A stretch of 64,000 nt of DNA from Phaeodactylum tricornutum CCAP 1055/1 (GCF_000150955.2 NC_011672.1:1054001-1118000); one strand, 5' to 3'; numbered from the stretch's first letter, positions 11,041 through 21,936 are shown. Notes: generated by a model not told the origin, from the letters alone. A program made the numbers and translations.

Positions 11041-13032
11041 TTATTGAGATACTTCGGCGACTTCCATGTTTCCTGCTAGTTCGGCATCCCCGACTCCGCT
11101 CCCATTCGTCTTTTCTTCACGTGCCTGTTCTCGACTGCGGGCATTCCATTTCAGGAGCTTATTCAAGGCCGAAACGTACGCACGAGCTGAGGAAGTTATA
11201 ATGTCTGTGTCCGATCCCGATCCAGAGAACTTGCGATTTCGACTGACACCTGTTTGCGAATGAATTGAAATGGAATCATTCGGACCTCCTTCCAATGGGG
11301 CAATGACCACTCGTGTTGTGGCCATAGCTTCAATGCCTTCTGTAACGGAGTTCAGCTGATAGGCTTCTAAGCGAACCGAAACACCCATAATTTGGTCGAT
11401 AGCCTTGTAAACGGCATCCACTGGTCCAGTACCAGTACAAGCAACATATCTTTCCAAACCATCGGGGCCAAGCATTTTGACGGTGGCCGTTGGAATTCCT
11501 GACAAGCCTGTTGCTACTTGTAAGCCTGTCACTTCCCAAAGAAGGTTGGAAAGACCCGCCTGGTCCGATACCAACGCTTCCAGATCTTCGTCTTCCAAGC
11601 CGCCCTTTTTGCGTTCGGCAACTTGCTTGAAACGCACAAAGACCGCATTAAGCTTTTCCGTATCCAAGTCGTAGCCCAATTCACGAAGGCGTGTTCCGAC
11701 AGCGTTGCGACCCGAGTGCTTGCCAAGCACGATACCAGCACCTGACTGCGATTCACCACGCATCAATCCAATACTCTCCGGTGTCATGATTTCGTAGGTA
11801 CTCTTGTTTTTGATCATACCATCTTGATGAATTCCTGACTCATGTTGAAATGCGTTTGCCCCGACGATAGCCTTGTGAGGTTGACATGCCATTCCTGTAT
11901 ATTCGGAAACCATCTTGGACGTAGGTGTGATATAGACTGGGTTTACGGCTGTGAAAAGTTTCCCCGTACCCGGTCCCCCGGAGAATTTGGTCGCACCCTT
12001 GAGGGCCAAAGACATCACAATTTCTTCCAAAGATGCGTTTCCAGCACGTTCTCCGATTCCATTGATCGTACATTCTAGCTGGCGAGCACCGTTCAAAGCA
12101 CCTGATAAAGAGTTCGCTGTGGCAAGACCCAAATCGTTCTGACAGTGCGTACTAAAAACAACATTTTCGGCGCCCTTGACGTTTTCGCGCAATTGCTTGA
12201 TTAAATCGCCAAATTCCCACGGCATGTTCCAGCCTGTAGTATCGGGAATGTTGAGCGTTGTCGCGCCCGCAACGATAACTTCGGACAAGATGCGGTACAG
12301 AAAGACTGGGTCAGATCGACCAGCATCTTCGGGAGAAAATTCAATGTCATTGCAGCCCAAACTTTTCGCAAATTTGACAGCTTCCACGGCAATTTCCACA
12401 ACTTGATCGGGCGTCTTGTTGAGCTTGGTTTCCATGTGAATTTGGGAGGTTGCAATGAACGTATGGACTCGGGGCAATTTTGCGCCTTTGACAGCGTCCC
12501 AGGCAGTCTGAATATCCTTCTGGTTAGCACGGGACAATCCACAGATCACAGGAACGTACCCATCCTCGAAAACATCGTTACCGACAATGTCCGCAATTTG
12601 TTTGACGGCGTTGAAGTCGTCTGGCGAGGCAATGGGAAAACCAGCTTCGATAACGTCAACGCCAAGTTTTGCGAGCATTTGAGCAATCTCAAGCTTCTCC
12701 GCCGAAGTCAAGGTTGCTCCCGGACTTTGTTCCCCGTCCCGCAGAGTGGTGTCGAAAATCCTAACATAATCAGGATCATCAATTTTCCCAGGGATGTATG
12801 CAGGACGAGGTTGTCGTTGCTTTAAGACAATGTGTGTGTCGAGCTCATTGTTGGCGTCTTCGGGCATTGCAGCGAGGCCATTGCGACGAATAGTTGGGCT
12901 TTGTGAGGAACGGACTTTGCTTGCTTTGAGAGCACCGTTTCGGAGATTGATGGGCGTAAACGCTGATATAGTTTTCGGAGAGGAAGCTAGCCAAACAGTG
13001 ACTACTATGGAAGCGGTCAATATGAACTTCAT
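11041..13032 (-). CDS. IPMS: 2-isopropylmalate synthase, plastid
   Basis: Condenses acetyl-CoA with 2-oxoisovalerate, the committed step of leucine synthesis. 663 aa, single exon, ATG at 13032. Residues 1-24 form a signal peptide followed by F25 (TISA-FTPI), the diatom plastid motif; a Ser/Arg-rich transit segment follows to about 60. The TIM-barrel has the metal/substrate loop [12 protein letters not shown] at 94-105, the metal histidines in the STHCQNDLG segment and GIGERAGN. The C-terminal third is the LeuA dimer regulatory domain ([17 protein letters not shown]), which in this family binds leucine for feedback inhibition, so it is a true IPMS rather than a homocitrate synthase lacking that domain. 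Confidence 0.95.
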   Translation of the reverse strand: MKFILTASIVVTVWLASSPKTISAFTPINLRNGALKASKVRSSQSPTIRRNGLAAMPEDANNELDTHIVLKQRQPRPAYIPGKIDDPDYVRIFDTTLRDGEQSPGATLTSAEKLEIAQMLAKLGVDVIEAGFPIASPDDFNAVKQIADIVGNDVFEDGYVPVICGLSRANQKDIQTAWDAVKGAKLPRVHTFIATSQIHMETKLNKTPDQVVEIAVEAVKFAKSLGCNDIEFSPEDAGRSDPVFLYRILSEVIVAGATTLNIPDTTGWNMPWEFGDLIKQLRENVKGAENVVFSTHCQNDLGLATANSLSGALNGARQLECTINGIGERAGNASLEEIVMSLALKGATKFSGGPGTGKLFTAVNPVYITPTSKMVSEYTGMACQPHKAIVGANAFQHESGIHQDGMIKNKSTYEIMTPESIGLMRGESQSGAGIVLGKHSGRNAVGTRLRELGYDLDTEKLNAVFVRFKQVAERKKGGLEDEDLEALVSDQAGLSNLLWEVTGLQVATGLSGIPTATVKMLGPDGLERYVACTGTGPVDAVYKAIDQIMGVSVRLEAYQLNSVTEGIEAMATTRVVIAPLEGGPNDSISIHSQTGVSRNRKFSGSGSDTDIITSSARAYVSALNKLLKWNARSREQAREEKTNGSGVGDAELAGNMEVAEVSQ

Positions 13033-13922
13033 GACGAACGTTCTGTTTTAGGAATATGGCAAGGACAATGTTCAATTAAGAAAGGCTCTGAAAGATTTGA
13101 ATTCGTATATTAGAAACTAGCTTTTGCTACCGGACGTGTTTTTTCGATGGATTGTGGCAAGCTGAAATGCGTGATTGCAAAGAGCTCACATACGAAGATA
13201 ATGTAAAACAGAGCGGTGCGTCGATCGTTGGGACCATGCTTTTATCGTTCTCACAGGCTGGCTACTAGATCGCGAAGGTGAAACACGAAGCATTCGGACA
13301 CGCAGAGTTTCGTGGCTTCGGGGAAAGTACTCATTGTTTAAGCTGTGGACAGACAGACATTCAGTGGATGACGTCATTTTGTTAGCGGATATCACATTTA
13401 CAGTTAGTCGTAGAGGTCGCTCTACCTTTCACAGTCAATAACTTTTTTATCTTCCGATATTGACAAGAATAGGTGGTCACCTACTCTTACTTTTCAACTA
13501 AATATTTGGCAACCCTCTGCAGAGTCCCTTGAAAAAAGTCTGCCAACTGTAAGCAAGCTGCAGGAACCCTCGAGATCGCATATTTTTACTGTCGGGACAC
13601 TCTACTGTAGTATCAACTATGACGTTTGCCATCAAGGGGAAAAACAACTTAATAGTAACAAACGCAAATGTAGTATCGTCATACCAATCGCCACTCCTGC
13701 TGCGCGTTCGGCTTCTTTAACAAAAAAAGACCTTGTTTTGCGGTGCGCGGTGGATGGGTGCTGTCCCTCTCTCGCCGTCTTTTACCCTCTGTTTCTGAGA
13801 TCTATGACACATTTGTAGTCGAGAACGCTGCAAGTTAGGTGATTCTCACATTTCCATGGCATGTTCAATAATACAAGATGAGGAGATGAAGAGTGGAAGG
13901 ATAGTGTTTCCTTGGAGAAGCG
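13033..13922. other. Intergenic, IPMS upstream region
   Basis: Holds the IPMS promoter and the 3' flank of the GNAT gene. It contains the palindrome TGACGTCA at 13369-13376 and TTCACAGTCAA at 13428-13438. No gene is supported. Confidence 0.5.
13369..13376. promoter_or_regulatory. Perfect CRE palindrome TGACGTCA
   Basis: An 8-bp bZIP/CREB-type site about 340 bp upstream of the IPMS start codon. Diatom CO2/cAMP-responsive promoters use TGACGT cores bound by bZIP factors (established for the P. tricornutum carbonic anhydrase promoter). Whether this copy works is unknown; an 8-mer can occur by chance. Confidence 0.3.
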
Positions 13923-14474
13923 CTACCTTTGCCGAATCATACACACCAGCTCATTTCCCAAAAATGTTGACAAGAGAGACCCAGCAGCAAACTCGAATCG
14001 AAGGGCGGGCGGCAAGTTGATCTTGACTTCACTTTCTTCGATCGTCATGAATCCATGCAATTTGTAAAATTGGGATGTAGACCTGAGTGTCAAAAGACAA
14101 ACGTCGGTGTCCGGATTTGAACATTGGTCGTGACGTTGGAGCAGTTCGAACACCAACGCAGTCCCGATTCCCTGACCACGCCAGTCTGGATGTACAAATA
14201 GCGACGCAAGCTCCGCAAAGCGCTCGTCCACGGGTCGTATTTGACCAAATCCTAGTAGCGTATCTTCACCATCCCTGTCTTGATCAAAAGCTACAACTAG
14301 GTGATTTTGCGTCACGGAAAGTGGGTTCATTGCTTCCTGGAATAGAATCTTCCGTGCCACAAGCACATCGTTTGCGTTGGCTGAACGATATCGAACGGAA
14401 AAGGCAAAGCAAGGTACAATAATCATCAACTGAATCAGGACGAAGGAGAGTAAAGCCCGACTTTGAGCGTTCAT
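13923..14474 (-). CDS. GNAT acetyltransferase, plastid-directed
   Basis: 183 aa from the ATG at 14474. Residues 1-24 are a signal peptide (LLSFVLIQLMIIVPCFA) followed by F25 (FSVRYRS), the diatom plastid signature. The remainder is a compact GNAT domain: beta strand LASLFVHPDWRGQGIGTAL with the Q/RxxGxG/A acetyl-CoA loop near 97-106, then FYKLHGF, a common GNAT closing motif. The length is that of a minimal acetyltransferase. The substrate cannot be told from sequence; plastid GNATs of plants acetylate protein N-termini, lysines or small amines. Confidence 0.8.
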   Translation of the reverse strand: MNAQSRALLSFVLIQLMIIVPCFAFSVRYRSANANDVLVARKILFQEAMNPLSVTQNHLVVAFDQDRDGEDTLLGFGQIRPVDERFAELASLFVHPDWRGQGIGTALVFELLQRHDQCSNPDTDVCLLTLRSTSQFYKLHGFMTIEESEVKINLPPALRFEFAAGSLLSTFLGNELVCMIRQR

Positions 14475-15051
14475 TTCGGAAGGGTCGGCAAGCTTGCTTT
14501 TCGTTTGCGTATACTTGCTGGGGTGATTTTTAGAAAATCTGCGACGTCTTCATACAGAGATCCGTTTCCTTGTCGTGATTCAGATTTGCTCGAGGATTGC
14601 ATTCGAATCAGAGACAAACCTAAAGAAAAGGGAACGATAAACATGTGCTGTTGTCGGTGTCAAATTCAAAAATCGTTTCATGTTCTATCAGGACAAAGTA
14701 TGCCATTTCGCGCGTAGCTCGCTACGATTTTTTGCTATGGATAAGCGGAGAAGCTACCTTACCGAAGAACAGTACATCTTGAGACATATGTTTACATTAT
14801 ACCGAATGATGCATCTCCCTCTATCTAGAGAAACAAGCTCCTCTAACATAAACGGTATATTTCTGGCGAAGAGATCTTTTGCCAATGTATGACTCTCGAG
14901 TAAATGAAAGTCAATACGTAGACTTCCTCGACAAGTGCTTTGTTAGTCTTCGTGCACAGCCTGGCCACGAGAGAGTAATATTATTCACAGTCAATTGACA
15001 ATTTCGCAGAATTTCCCTGTATACATTGCTATCTATTCCTTTGTTCATGAG
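14475..15051. other. Intergenic, no gene seen
   Basis: GNAT promoter side and 3' end of the DEAD-box gene. It contains TTCACAGTCAA at 14984-14994. Nothing else is evident. Confidence 0.5.
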
Positions 15052-16791
15052 CTATTCTTCGTCCGAGTTGAATGTTATCTTCACCGCCTTTTTCATTGCC
15101 ATACCTCCAGATGGTCCAAAATTCCCGTACAACTTGTGCTCTTTTTTCTTGATTGTACTGCCAAACTTCATGAGATCTTCTGGAATTTCTTGACCAGCTT
15201 GCTTCATTACCTGCTGAAGCTCGCCAGCGTGCGATTTGTCGCCGGGCTGAAAAAAGGTATAGCTGACCCCCGTTTTCCCTGCGCGTCCCGTTCGTCCAAT
15301 GCGATGAACATAGTCTTCAATCGTTAACGGAAAAGTGAAGTTGATGACAGCCTCTACATTCGGGATATCCAAACCTCGAGCGGCGACATCGGTTGCGATT
15401 AAGAGCGGACAGCTACCGTCCTTGAACTGTGCTAGTGCTGCCGTTCGAGCAACCTGAGTTTTGTTGCCGTGGATCGAGCAGCAATCCCAGCCGTCTTTTC
15501 TTAAAGAGTATTCCAAGCGCTCGGCCTCTTTCTTGTATAGGCCGAAGACCAAAACACGGTTATCTCGTTTCATATGTACCTTGCGCAATATGTCACGAAG
15601 GCGGGCATCCCGCGCTCTATCTTCAACCACTTCGACAATCTGCGTTACACGTTTATTGGCGGAAAGCGAATCGTCAACTCCTCCACCATTGCTACCAACT
15701 ATTGATTCAAAGCCAACATACACGCGGATTGGGTCAACCATGTAATCCATGGCTATTTTTTGGATCGCAGCAGGCCAAGTCGCCGAAAACATTGCCGTTT
15801 GTCGACCTTGTTCCTTGGATTTGCAGTTGGAGATAATAAAGCGAACATCTTCTTCAAATCCCATATCAAGCATACGATCAGCCTCGTCAAGCACCAAATA
15901 GTCAACGGCGCTTAAATCGCAAGCACGTTCCTGAATTAAATCCTTGATTCTGCCTGGGGTGGCCACGACACAATCGACTCCCTTTTTGAGTTCGTTTTTC
16001 TGTTCGTACTTGGGAACGCCCCCATAAACGACCAACGATTTGATGCTAACGACGGCGCCAAATTCTTTCAGAACTTCATCCGACTGCATGGCAAGTTCTC
16101 GTGTGGGTGCCAGAACCAGCATGCGAGGCAATCGTCGTTTTCGTGTCGACGTATCTTCTGACATCGCCGACAACGCAGGTAGAGCGAATGCAAGTGTCTT
16201 TCCCGACCCAGTTTCAGCGATTCCAACGATATCACGCTTACGACCATTATTAAGTTGCGTCAGAATGGGCCAGGATTGAGCCTGAATTGGCGACGGTTTA
16301 TCAAATCCGTTGGCCTTGGTGCATTGATTCAAAAGAGCGGCCCCGATGGCTTTCTTGCAATCCGCGCTTTCGAAGGAAGTATAAGGGAAGAGTAGAGTGT
16401 CTGCATTCAACGACCGTGTGGTTTGTTGGCCTGTTTCGTCGTCTGTTGAGTGCATGATAACAATCTTGTTTTTCGTTCGCCAGTTTGCGGCGCCGCCCAC
16501 TTCGACCTTTGAATCGTCGCTTTTTTTGGCTTTCTTTGTACTTACAGCTGTCATGTTTCCCTCCGTTGGTATTTTCAGAGAGACAGATCTCTTGCGCGAT
16601 AGTCTGACGAACTTTCCGTCTACCACAAATTTGCTGCTTTCCAGAATCCATGCTTTGATCATTTTGACAGTCACATTTTCATCTGATACCTTATCGATGA
16701 CTGTCTTAGCCAGCTCCTTCAGTTTCATTTGGCCAGAGTCTTGCTGCTTCAGCGACTTTTTTGCAGCTTTAAGAACGGTTTCGACTGCCAT
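15052..16791 (-). CDS. DEAD-box RNA helicase, DBP3-like
   Basis: 579 aa from the ATG at 16791 (MAVETVLKAAKK); a 50-codon upstream extension is open but looks like UTR. Motifs in order: Q motif (FDKPSPIQAQSWP), I AETGSGKT, Ia PTRELA, Ib TPGR, II DEAD, III SAT, V ATDVAARGLD, VI HRIGRTGRAG. Spacing and the phrases VYGGVPKYEQ and LVLDEADRMLDMGFEEDV match nucleolar Dbp3/p68-type helicases used in large-subunit pre-rRNA processing. Residues 1-75 form a small charged helical module (LKLKELAKTVIDKV, VDGKFVRL) resembling the winged-helix segment of LYAR-type nucleolar proteins (weak similarity by eye). Likely nucleolar. Confidence 0.88.
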   Translation of the reverse strand: MAVETVLKAAKKSLKQQDSGQMKLKELAKTVIDKVSDENVTVKMIKAWILESSKFVVDGKFVRLSRKRSVSLKIPTEGNMTAVSTKKAKKSDDSKVEVGGAANWRTKNKIVIMHSTDDETGQQTTRSLNADTLLFPYTSFESADCKKAIGAALLNQCTKANGFDKPSPIQAQSWPILTQLNNGRKRDIVGIAETGSGKTLAFALPALSAMSEDTSTRKRRLPRMLVLAPTRELAMQSDEVLKEFGAVVSIKSLVVYGGVPKYEQKNELKKGVDCVVATPGRIKDLIQERACDLSAVDYLVLDEADRMLDMGFEEDVRFIISNCKSKEQGRQTAMFSATWPAAIQKIAMDYMVDPIRVYVGFESIVGSNGGGVDDSLSANKRVTQIVEVVEDRARDARLRDILRKVHMKRDNRVLVFGLYKKEAERLEYSLRKDGWDCCSIHGNKTQVARTAALAQFKDGSCPLLIATDVAARGLDIPNVEAVINFTFPLTIEDYVHRIGRTGRAGKTGVSYTFFQPGDKSHAGELQQVMKQAGQEIPEDLMKFGSTIKKKEHKLYGNFGPSGGMAMKKAVKITFNSDEE

Positions 16792-17289
16792 GGTAAGAAA
16801 GGAGGGAAAGAAATAATAGCAAAGCAAGAAATTATCCAAGTGGATTTGTCCCGAATGGAGTGTTTGTCTCAAGAAAAATGGAGAAACATACGGTTGGCTG
16901 GCTGGCTCTGAACCTGGGAGACGGGCACGGACGGACGGCATGAAAGCCCCAAATCACATGGTTGCTTCTCGGTGAAAGTTGATGCCGGTATCTTTCATCC
17001 TTAAAGGATCAAATATGCTGATGACAGAGTAGCTAGCTAGGACGCTGGGAAAAAGGGCAAGCTAACAAGTCAGCCCCTCCATTTGTAGAAATGCCTAATA
17101 AAACCTACCGTACAGACTGCTATATGTCGTTCTGGGCAATCAAAATCAGACCGTCATTCGATGCATACAAATGCTGCGCTACCGAGAGCGCAAGGTCAGA
17201 ACTCTAATTGACAGTGAGAGTATGCCTTTGTTACCTTCAAAGCGCTGGCACCGCCTCTCCTGTCAAAGGTTTGGAAGCGATTTGCTTGT
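16792..17289. other. Intergenic, no gene seen
   Basis: Promoter side of the DEAD-box gene; the downstream minus gene ends at 17290. No supported feature. Confidence 0.5.
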
Positions 17290-18068
17290 TTATTTTGGCA
17301 GCTGGGGCACTATTTCCTTCTCTCGGTACAAACAGAAAGGGGCTCCGTTCAGAAAGCCGCCTGACCACTTCATGCATCCAAAGCCGATCATAATTTCGAA
17401 TTCAACAGGCGATGGGAGCTCAAGGAGTCTAACTTCGTCTCGCATCGAATACCACGGAGACAAAAAATTCTGGTAGTCACTGTAACGTAAGCCAACCGAT
17501 GTGACATTTGGAACCAGGGATGATGGCTGGATGATGAAGTCAAAATTGTGTGCAGTTTCTAGGTGATCAGAATGTTTGTTCGAGTAAAAGCGGTTGATCC
17601 CTTTTGTATTTGGGCCGAAGATTTTTCCATTCCATTTTTTGCGTCGGCCAAACAGGACATTTGTCAGAAATCTAGAAAGTTCTGTCTTGTATAGAAAAAA
17701 GAAAAGTCCGTGAGAATGAATGAACGCACGTAGGGATCGTAGCATATTCGTACCATTATGATGCCGTTGTTGTCGAGAAGGATGCCGTCCCATTCTCCCC
17801 CAATTTCAGAGAGGCTAAGCGGCGCCCGGCACGATGTTTTGAAGCACTTTAGAGCATCCGAACGGCTTAGACCCACTATTTCATCCAAAGCGACTTGCAA
17901 TCTGCGAGATGAGGGCATTCTTTCTTCGATGCATAGCCGGAAAGCCAAGTCGTTTTCATCGTTCATTCCTCGTGATACTTGAAAGGTTTGGTACATGTTC
18001 AGCCCAGAGGAGAGAGCGAGCGTAGCTGTTACTACTGCTCCTGCAGTTTGCAGCACTGGTAGTATCAT
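17290..18068 (-). CDS. Unknown diatom protein with GxW motif
   Basis: Two exons, 18068-17754 and 17685-17290, split by a 68-bp intron (GTACGA...TACAAG, phase 0); 236 aa. It starts MILPVLQTAGAVV with a hydrophobic N-terminal segment (anchor or signal). Conserved-looking features: GGEWDGILLDNNG near 95, GRRKKWNGKIFGPNTKGINRF across and after the splice, and a closing IGFGCMKWSGGFLNGAPFCLYR. The Gly-x-Trp-x-Gly start, the WxGKxF centre and the Gly-rich end vaguely recall GXWXG/DUF4334 lipocalin-like proteins, but this is weak. A GTAAGT donor at about 18194 and a TTCTAG acceptor near 18085 suggest a 5' UTR intron. Function unknown. Confidence 0.6.
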
Positions 18069-19005
18069 ATGAAAAAGTGTAGATCTAGAATTTAATTGGA
18101 AGACGCTCACTGTCAGATAAAGTATTATTTTTTCTTGTTCGAAGGATCGTGAACGATGAGTTGAAAAGTGAACTGGACGAATGGCACAACTTACCACGAG
18201 ACGTTTCGCACTCTTTTTTCAACTGACTGTGTAAGACATTTGAAAGATATGTATTTCAAAATCGTGCGTTTTCTATCTAATGTAAAAGTTGGCAGATTCT
18301 GAAGCTCACACTTTGTCAGTCAATTTGTCTCTCAGTTTGTGCAGTTGATTGTTAATGTTTCCATACTTCCAATGCTGGTACCAATTCTGCTCATGCGATT
18401 TCAGAGGTCATCCGCGTTGACAATGAGCAATGATTCTCGAAGGATCAACTGTGCAAAATGGCCGAGCTCCCGGTACAAGCTCGACAAATCAGCATATTCA
18501 CAGATCTAGTAATCAGTAAAAAGAGTGGCTCGTGAAAGTTGTTATCTTGCTGTTAGTTAGCAAGTCTTTCTTCCTCTTCTTACATGAAAGATGAGTCAGT
18601 TTGCTTGTGCTGATATCAACGCATTTTGCCAAGGACTGCAGAATATCATTGACAGTGAGTGAGTGAGTGTAGTTTTGGGGAGTTTGAGACCGGCTTCGCA
18701 ATTCCTAACCCACGAGCATCCATAGGCAAATCCCGTGATTGTCTTGCAACGCTCTTCTCTGCTGGTTGAAGTTGCAACTTTGAAGCGATGCTACAGAGGG
18801 TTTGATTCGCAAAGCCGAACCAGAGCTTGTGCCTCAACGTGGAAGAGTGAGAAATTGAACCCCTCGTCCCCTGTTCCTTGATTCGGGCAACGGCGTCTAC
18901 ACGACATTTTGAAGTGCAAGAAGATTAGTCAGAGCCTATATCCTGTACAAGCTAAAGGTTATATTTAACAGACCTGGTACAAAAGAAAATAAAAAGAATC
19001 AGGCT
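18069..19005. other. Intergenic, no gene seen
   Basis: Upstream of the 17-kb gene, including its probable 5' UTR intron, and downstream of the desaturase. GTGA/GTGAGTGAGTGAG short repeats lie near 18654-18668. No coding feature. Confidence 0.5.
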
Positions 19006-20634
19006 TTAATCTTCCTCGATTGCTCCGTTGCTGGACTTCCAAGTTAAACCGTCTTTCCCCGATTTGTCCTTAGCAGCTTCGTATTCCGTCGGAAAAGAAC
19101 GCATGGTCGCCTTGCCTACCATAATATCAGTAGTCTTTCTTAGCCGTTCCCAAATAGTCTCTTGCACGTATGGTACACCGTACTTCAAACAAATATCTTT
19201 TAGCCGGGGCGCACCAATTTGGTACTGTCGCATGGAAAGATCGGGCTGTTGGTATACAAAAAACCGCCATGAGCACACCAAAACATTTGACAACTTAAAT
19301 CGCACACTGCGTTTGATTGGCACGTACCCAAACATGGTGTTCGATTCTAAAGCGTTCCACAGAAAAAGAGATGTAGTGTGAATCAGTTTCAGCACAAGTT
19401 GTACACGTCCATCGACAAAGAGATGCCGTACTTACTGATAGTTGAGCCATCCATGGAAAAAGTCGTTAAGGTCATTACCAGTTACAAAATTGGCTGAGCC
19501 GACAACTTGGCGCACGTAAAAAGAGGGCGTTTTGGGCTTGACGGCGTCATCAAAAGTGTACAAATCTTTGCCAGCGTGGTTTGTAACAATCGTAACAAAG
19601 GAGTGTACGTTGGTTACAAGCTCGGCCAATATCAAGTTGACGATGGCGTGAGCATACAAAGTAGGTCCGACGGTAGGAATAAGGAGCAGAGGAGCCGGTA
19701 GGATGATAAAGCGAGAAGCGAGAAACGGGGAGAGAACTCTGACGAAAAAATCCATGGGTTTCATAATGTCCCTAAGAGCATGCTCGGAAGCCGTCTGTGG
19801 ACATAGCAGAGACCCGATGGTAATCGCCGCTTCCGGCTCAAATAACAGTGGCAGACTTTTCCCTTCTCTGTTGAGGCGGTTGATCTCAAGCTCTTTGAAT
19901 GTGTTTGGTGCGTAGTAATACCACTTCCACACCGGGAAAAGAGCAGCAAGGACCACGTATTTTGCAAGCATCGGTAGTTGAGCCTGACGCAGAAAGGCCA
20001 AATTTCGTTGCACCAAATCGGGATCGTTTTTCTCATTTAATCGGTAGTGATGCAAGCGGTTGTGCTCAATATTCCAAGCCTCGGGAAGCATCCAGTCGCA
20101 CCAGTCCCGGACACGCTGGCCAACAGAACCCAAAGCGAACCCTCGGCTATGGAACTCTCCGGCGTCGATGCGATTGTACCCACCGTGGCATGTGTGATGC
20201 GCCAACATGGTCCAACTAGCGAACGTCCAGGTGGAGAGTGCGATTATAGTGATGGGGTTGGGTGTCATCCCCATTGAAACAATACCGACTATGGCTGCCA
20301 CGTTGCGCCAGGACACAATCTTTTCGAGGTGTGCCACATCATCGTCGCCAGACTGTAAGGCTAGTTCTTTACCGAGAGCCGACACTTCTCGACCAAACCC
20401 TTCATAGTCTAGAGTACGCACCCATAGGTCCTCATTGAGTAAAGGTTTGTGCCTCTTTTTGGATTCTTCGTTCGTGAACGGCGCGCCTTCGTGAAGTGGG
20501 ACGGCAACGGCTAGCCGACAAATTGTCGTGGTTGGTGAGTTCTGTCGTCCGGAAATTGACAAGGTCGAGAAGCCCCAGACGACTGGCGCAGCTGCTATCA
20601 GTATCGAATGCGCAAGGGCTGTAAGAAGACGCAT
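19006..20634 (-). CDS. Plastid fatty-acid desaturase
   Basis: Three exons: 20634-19436, a 19-nt micro-exon 19346-19328, and 19245-19006; introns of 89 and 82 bp, all GT-AG; 485 aa. Joined phases read ...NYQIEHHVWPDLSM, restoring the third histidine box. Box 1 HHTCH, box 2 HNRLHH, box 3 QIEHH are the iron ligands of membrane acyl-lipid desaturases. The N-terminus (MRLLTALAHSILIAAAPVVWG-FSTL) is a signal peptide followed by Phe, suggesting plastid import. There is no cytochrome b5 domain, so ferredoxin is the likely electron donor. Membrane segments lie near residues 115-155 and 290-380. DWMLPEAWNIEHNRLHH resembles a desaturase clade shared with bacteria; regiospecificity cannot be assigned. 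The upstream open frame to 20880 is probably UTR. Confidence 0.88.
19328..19346 (-). other. 19-nt micro-exon (third histidine box)
   Basis: Flanked by a CTTTAG acceptor and GTACGT donor. It supplies one base to finish Gln plus six codons, IEHHVW. Without it the enzyme would lack two iron-binding histidines, so its inclusion is strongly implied. Confidence 0.85.
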
Positions 20635-21180
20635 GTGATTGCTATTTCTTGAGTTCTCCCAAAATACGCTTTCACAGGGACACACGGATTTGCGAGTTGA
20701 TGCACAAGTGCCAATCCAACTTTCGTCGAGGGGAAATCCAACAATTCTGTGATGGGTCGGATGGGTAGCAGGTTTTTCTAGAAAGAAAAGTATAAATGAA
20801 TAGCTTCCACTAGTGCTATAAATACAATATGAGCTGAGACAGATTTTACACTTTTTACGCCAATGAAAAAAGATGACCAAAGGTCCTGCTGTATGGTATG
20901 GCCATCATGATTTTGATGTGAACGGTCTGTCAATCAGCAGTTTCTGTTCATTTCTGTGCGATACCCGGAACTACTATTGCATGGTTCCACTTGGACTGCG
21001 AGTGCGGATGGCATCTTGAACACGACAAATCGGTAAGCGTGCCGAATACTTCAGGTTAGGACCCTCACATCATTTACTATTCGAGTGAGTACATATCCCC
21101 CTCCGCTCCTTGCCGCACGCTCACATTCTCGACTGGTGTGGCCTTTAATCTTCATTAATTGACATTCGTCCATCACAACT
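20635..21180. other. Divergent intergenic region
   Basis: Shared promoter region between the desaturase (-) and the unknown plastid protein (+). Pyrimidine-rich sequence precedes the ATG at 21181. Nothing else is clear. Confidence 0.5.
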
Positions 21181-21936
21181 ATGCTTCTTTTACGGAATTT
21201 GCTCCCAGGATTGGCACTTCTCACACTAACATCGGAGGCGTTTTGTACCCGATCGAAACGAGATCACAGGGTTTTGACAACGAGAACGTTCGCCGTCATC
21301 AAGCCGGAAGAGGCCGACTTCAACTTTGATGTTGGACAAGGAGGTGTACGTTTAGCGAGCGAATCCGCCATTAAGATCACCGGAACCGTCAAGCACAATC
21401 CCGGTTCGGCTGAACCTACTGTTACCGATTTAATTCGCTACACTTCACTGAGCCAAGTCGAAGACAAGTATGTCCAAGAAGTGTTGAGCAAGATTGGTGC
21501 CAAGATCGTCGGTACGGGTCGGGGGAAGGAAGACTACCGGGAACCAGGTGAGACGACTGACAAAATCGTGATCCAGTCACCATCCGATGCCGTTCGGGAT
21601 GCCCTGATGGGAGTGGGCTCAGCGATGGAAGCTGATAAAATTGTTATAAACTTTTTGGGCGGCGACGATTTGCAAGTGTTAGAAGTCTTGGACGCCGTAC
21701 AAATGATGGTTTTGGATTTGGATATTGCCACCAAAGCCAGGGTTCAGTTTCATTCAGTAGCTCATAGCTCTGTACCGATGTCGAGTGCAACAATTACGGT
21801 GGTGTCATTACCAGAAGGTGTGTCGTTGGATGAACTTTCTGGAATAGAAAAAGCTGTCACGTCCGGTGAAGTGTACTTTAGAGACGGCCATTGGTGGACT
21901 ACGGAGGAAGAAAATATCAACGCAGCAATCGCGTAG
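21181..21936 (+). CDS. Unknown plastid-targeted protein
   Basis: 251 aa, single exon. Residues 1-20 are a signal peptide (LLLRNLLPGLALLTLTSEA) followed by F21 (FCTRSKR), the diatom plastid layout with a basic transit segment. The mature part is acidic and soluble. It has an alpha/beta look: VGTGRGKEDYREPGETTDKIVIQ, DALMGVGSAMEADKIVINFLGGDDLQVLEVLDAVQMMV. No catalytic motif or family that I recognise. Confidence 0.7.
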   Translation: MLLLRNLLPGLALLTLTSEAFCTRSKRDHRVLTTRTFAVIKPEEADFNFDVGQGGVRLASESAIKITGTVKHNPGSAEPTVTDLIRYTSLSQVEDKYVQEVLSKIGAKIVGTGRGKEDYREPGETTDKIVIQSPSDAVRDALMGVGSAMEADKIVINFLGGDDLQVLEVLDAVQMMVLDLDIATKARVQFHSVAHSSVPMSSATITVVSLPEGVSLDELSGIEKAVTSGEVYFRDGHWWTTEEENINAAIA

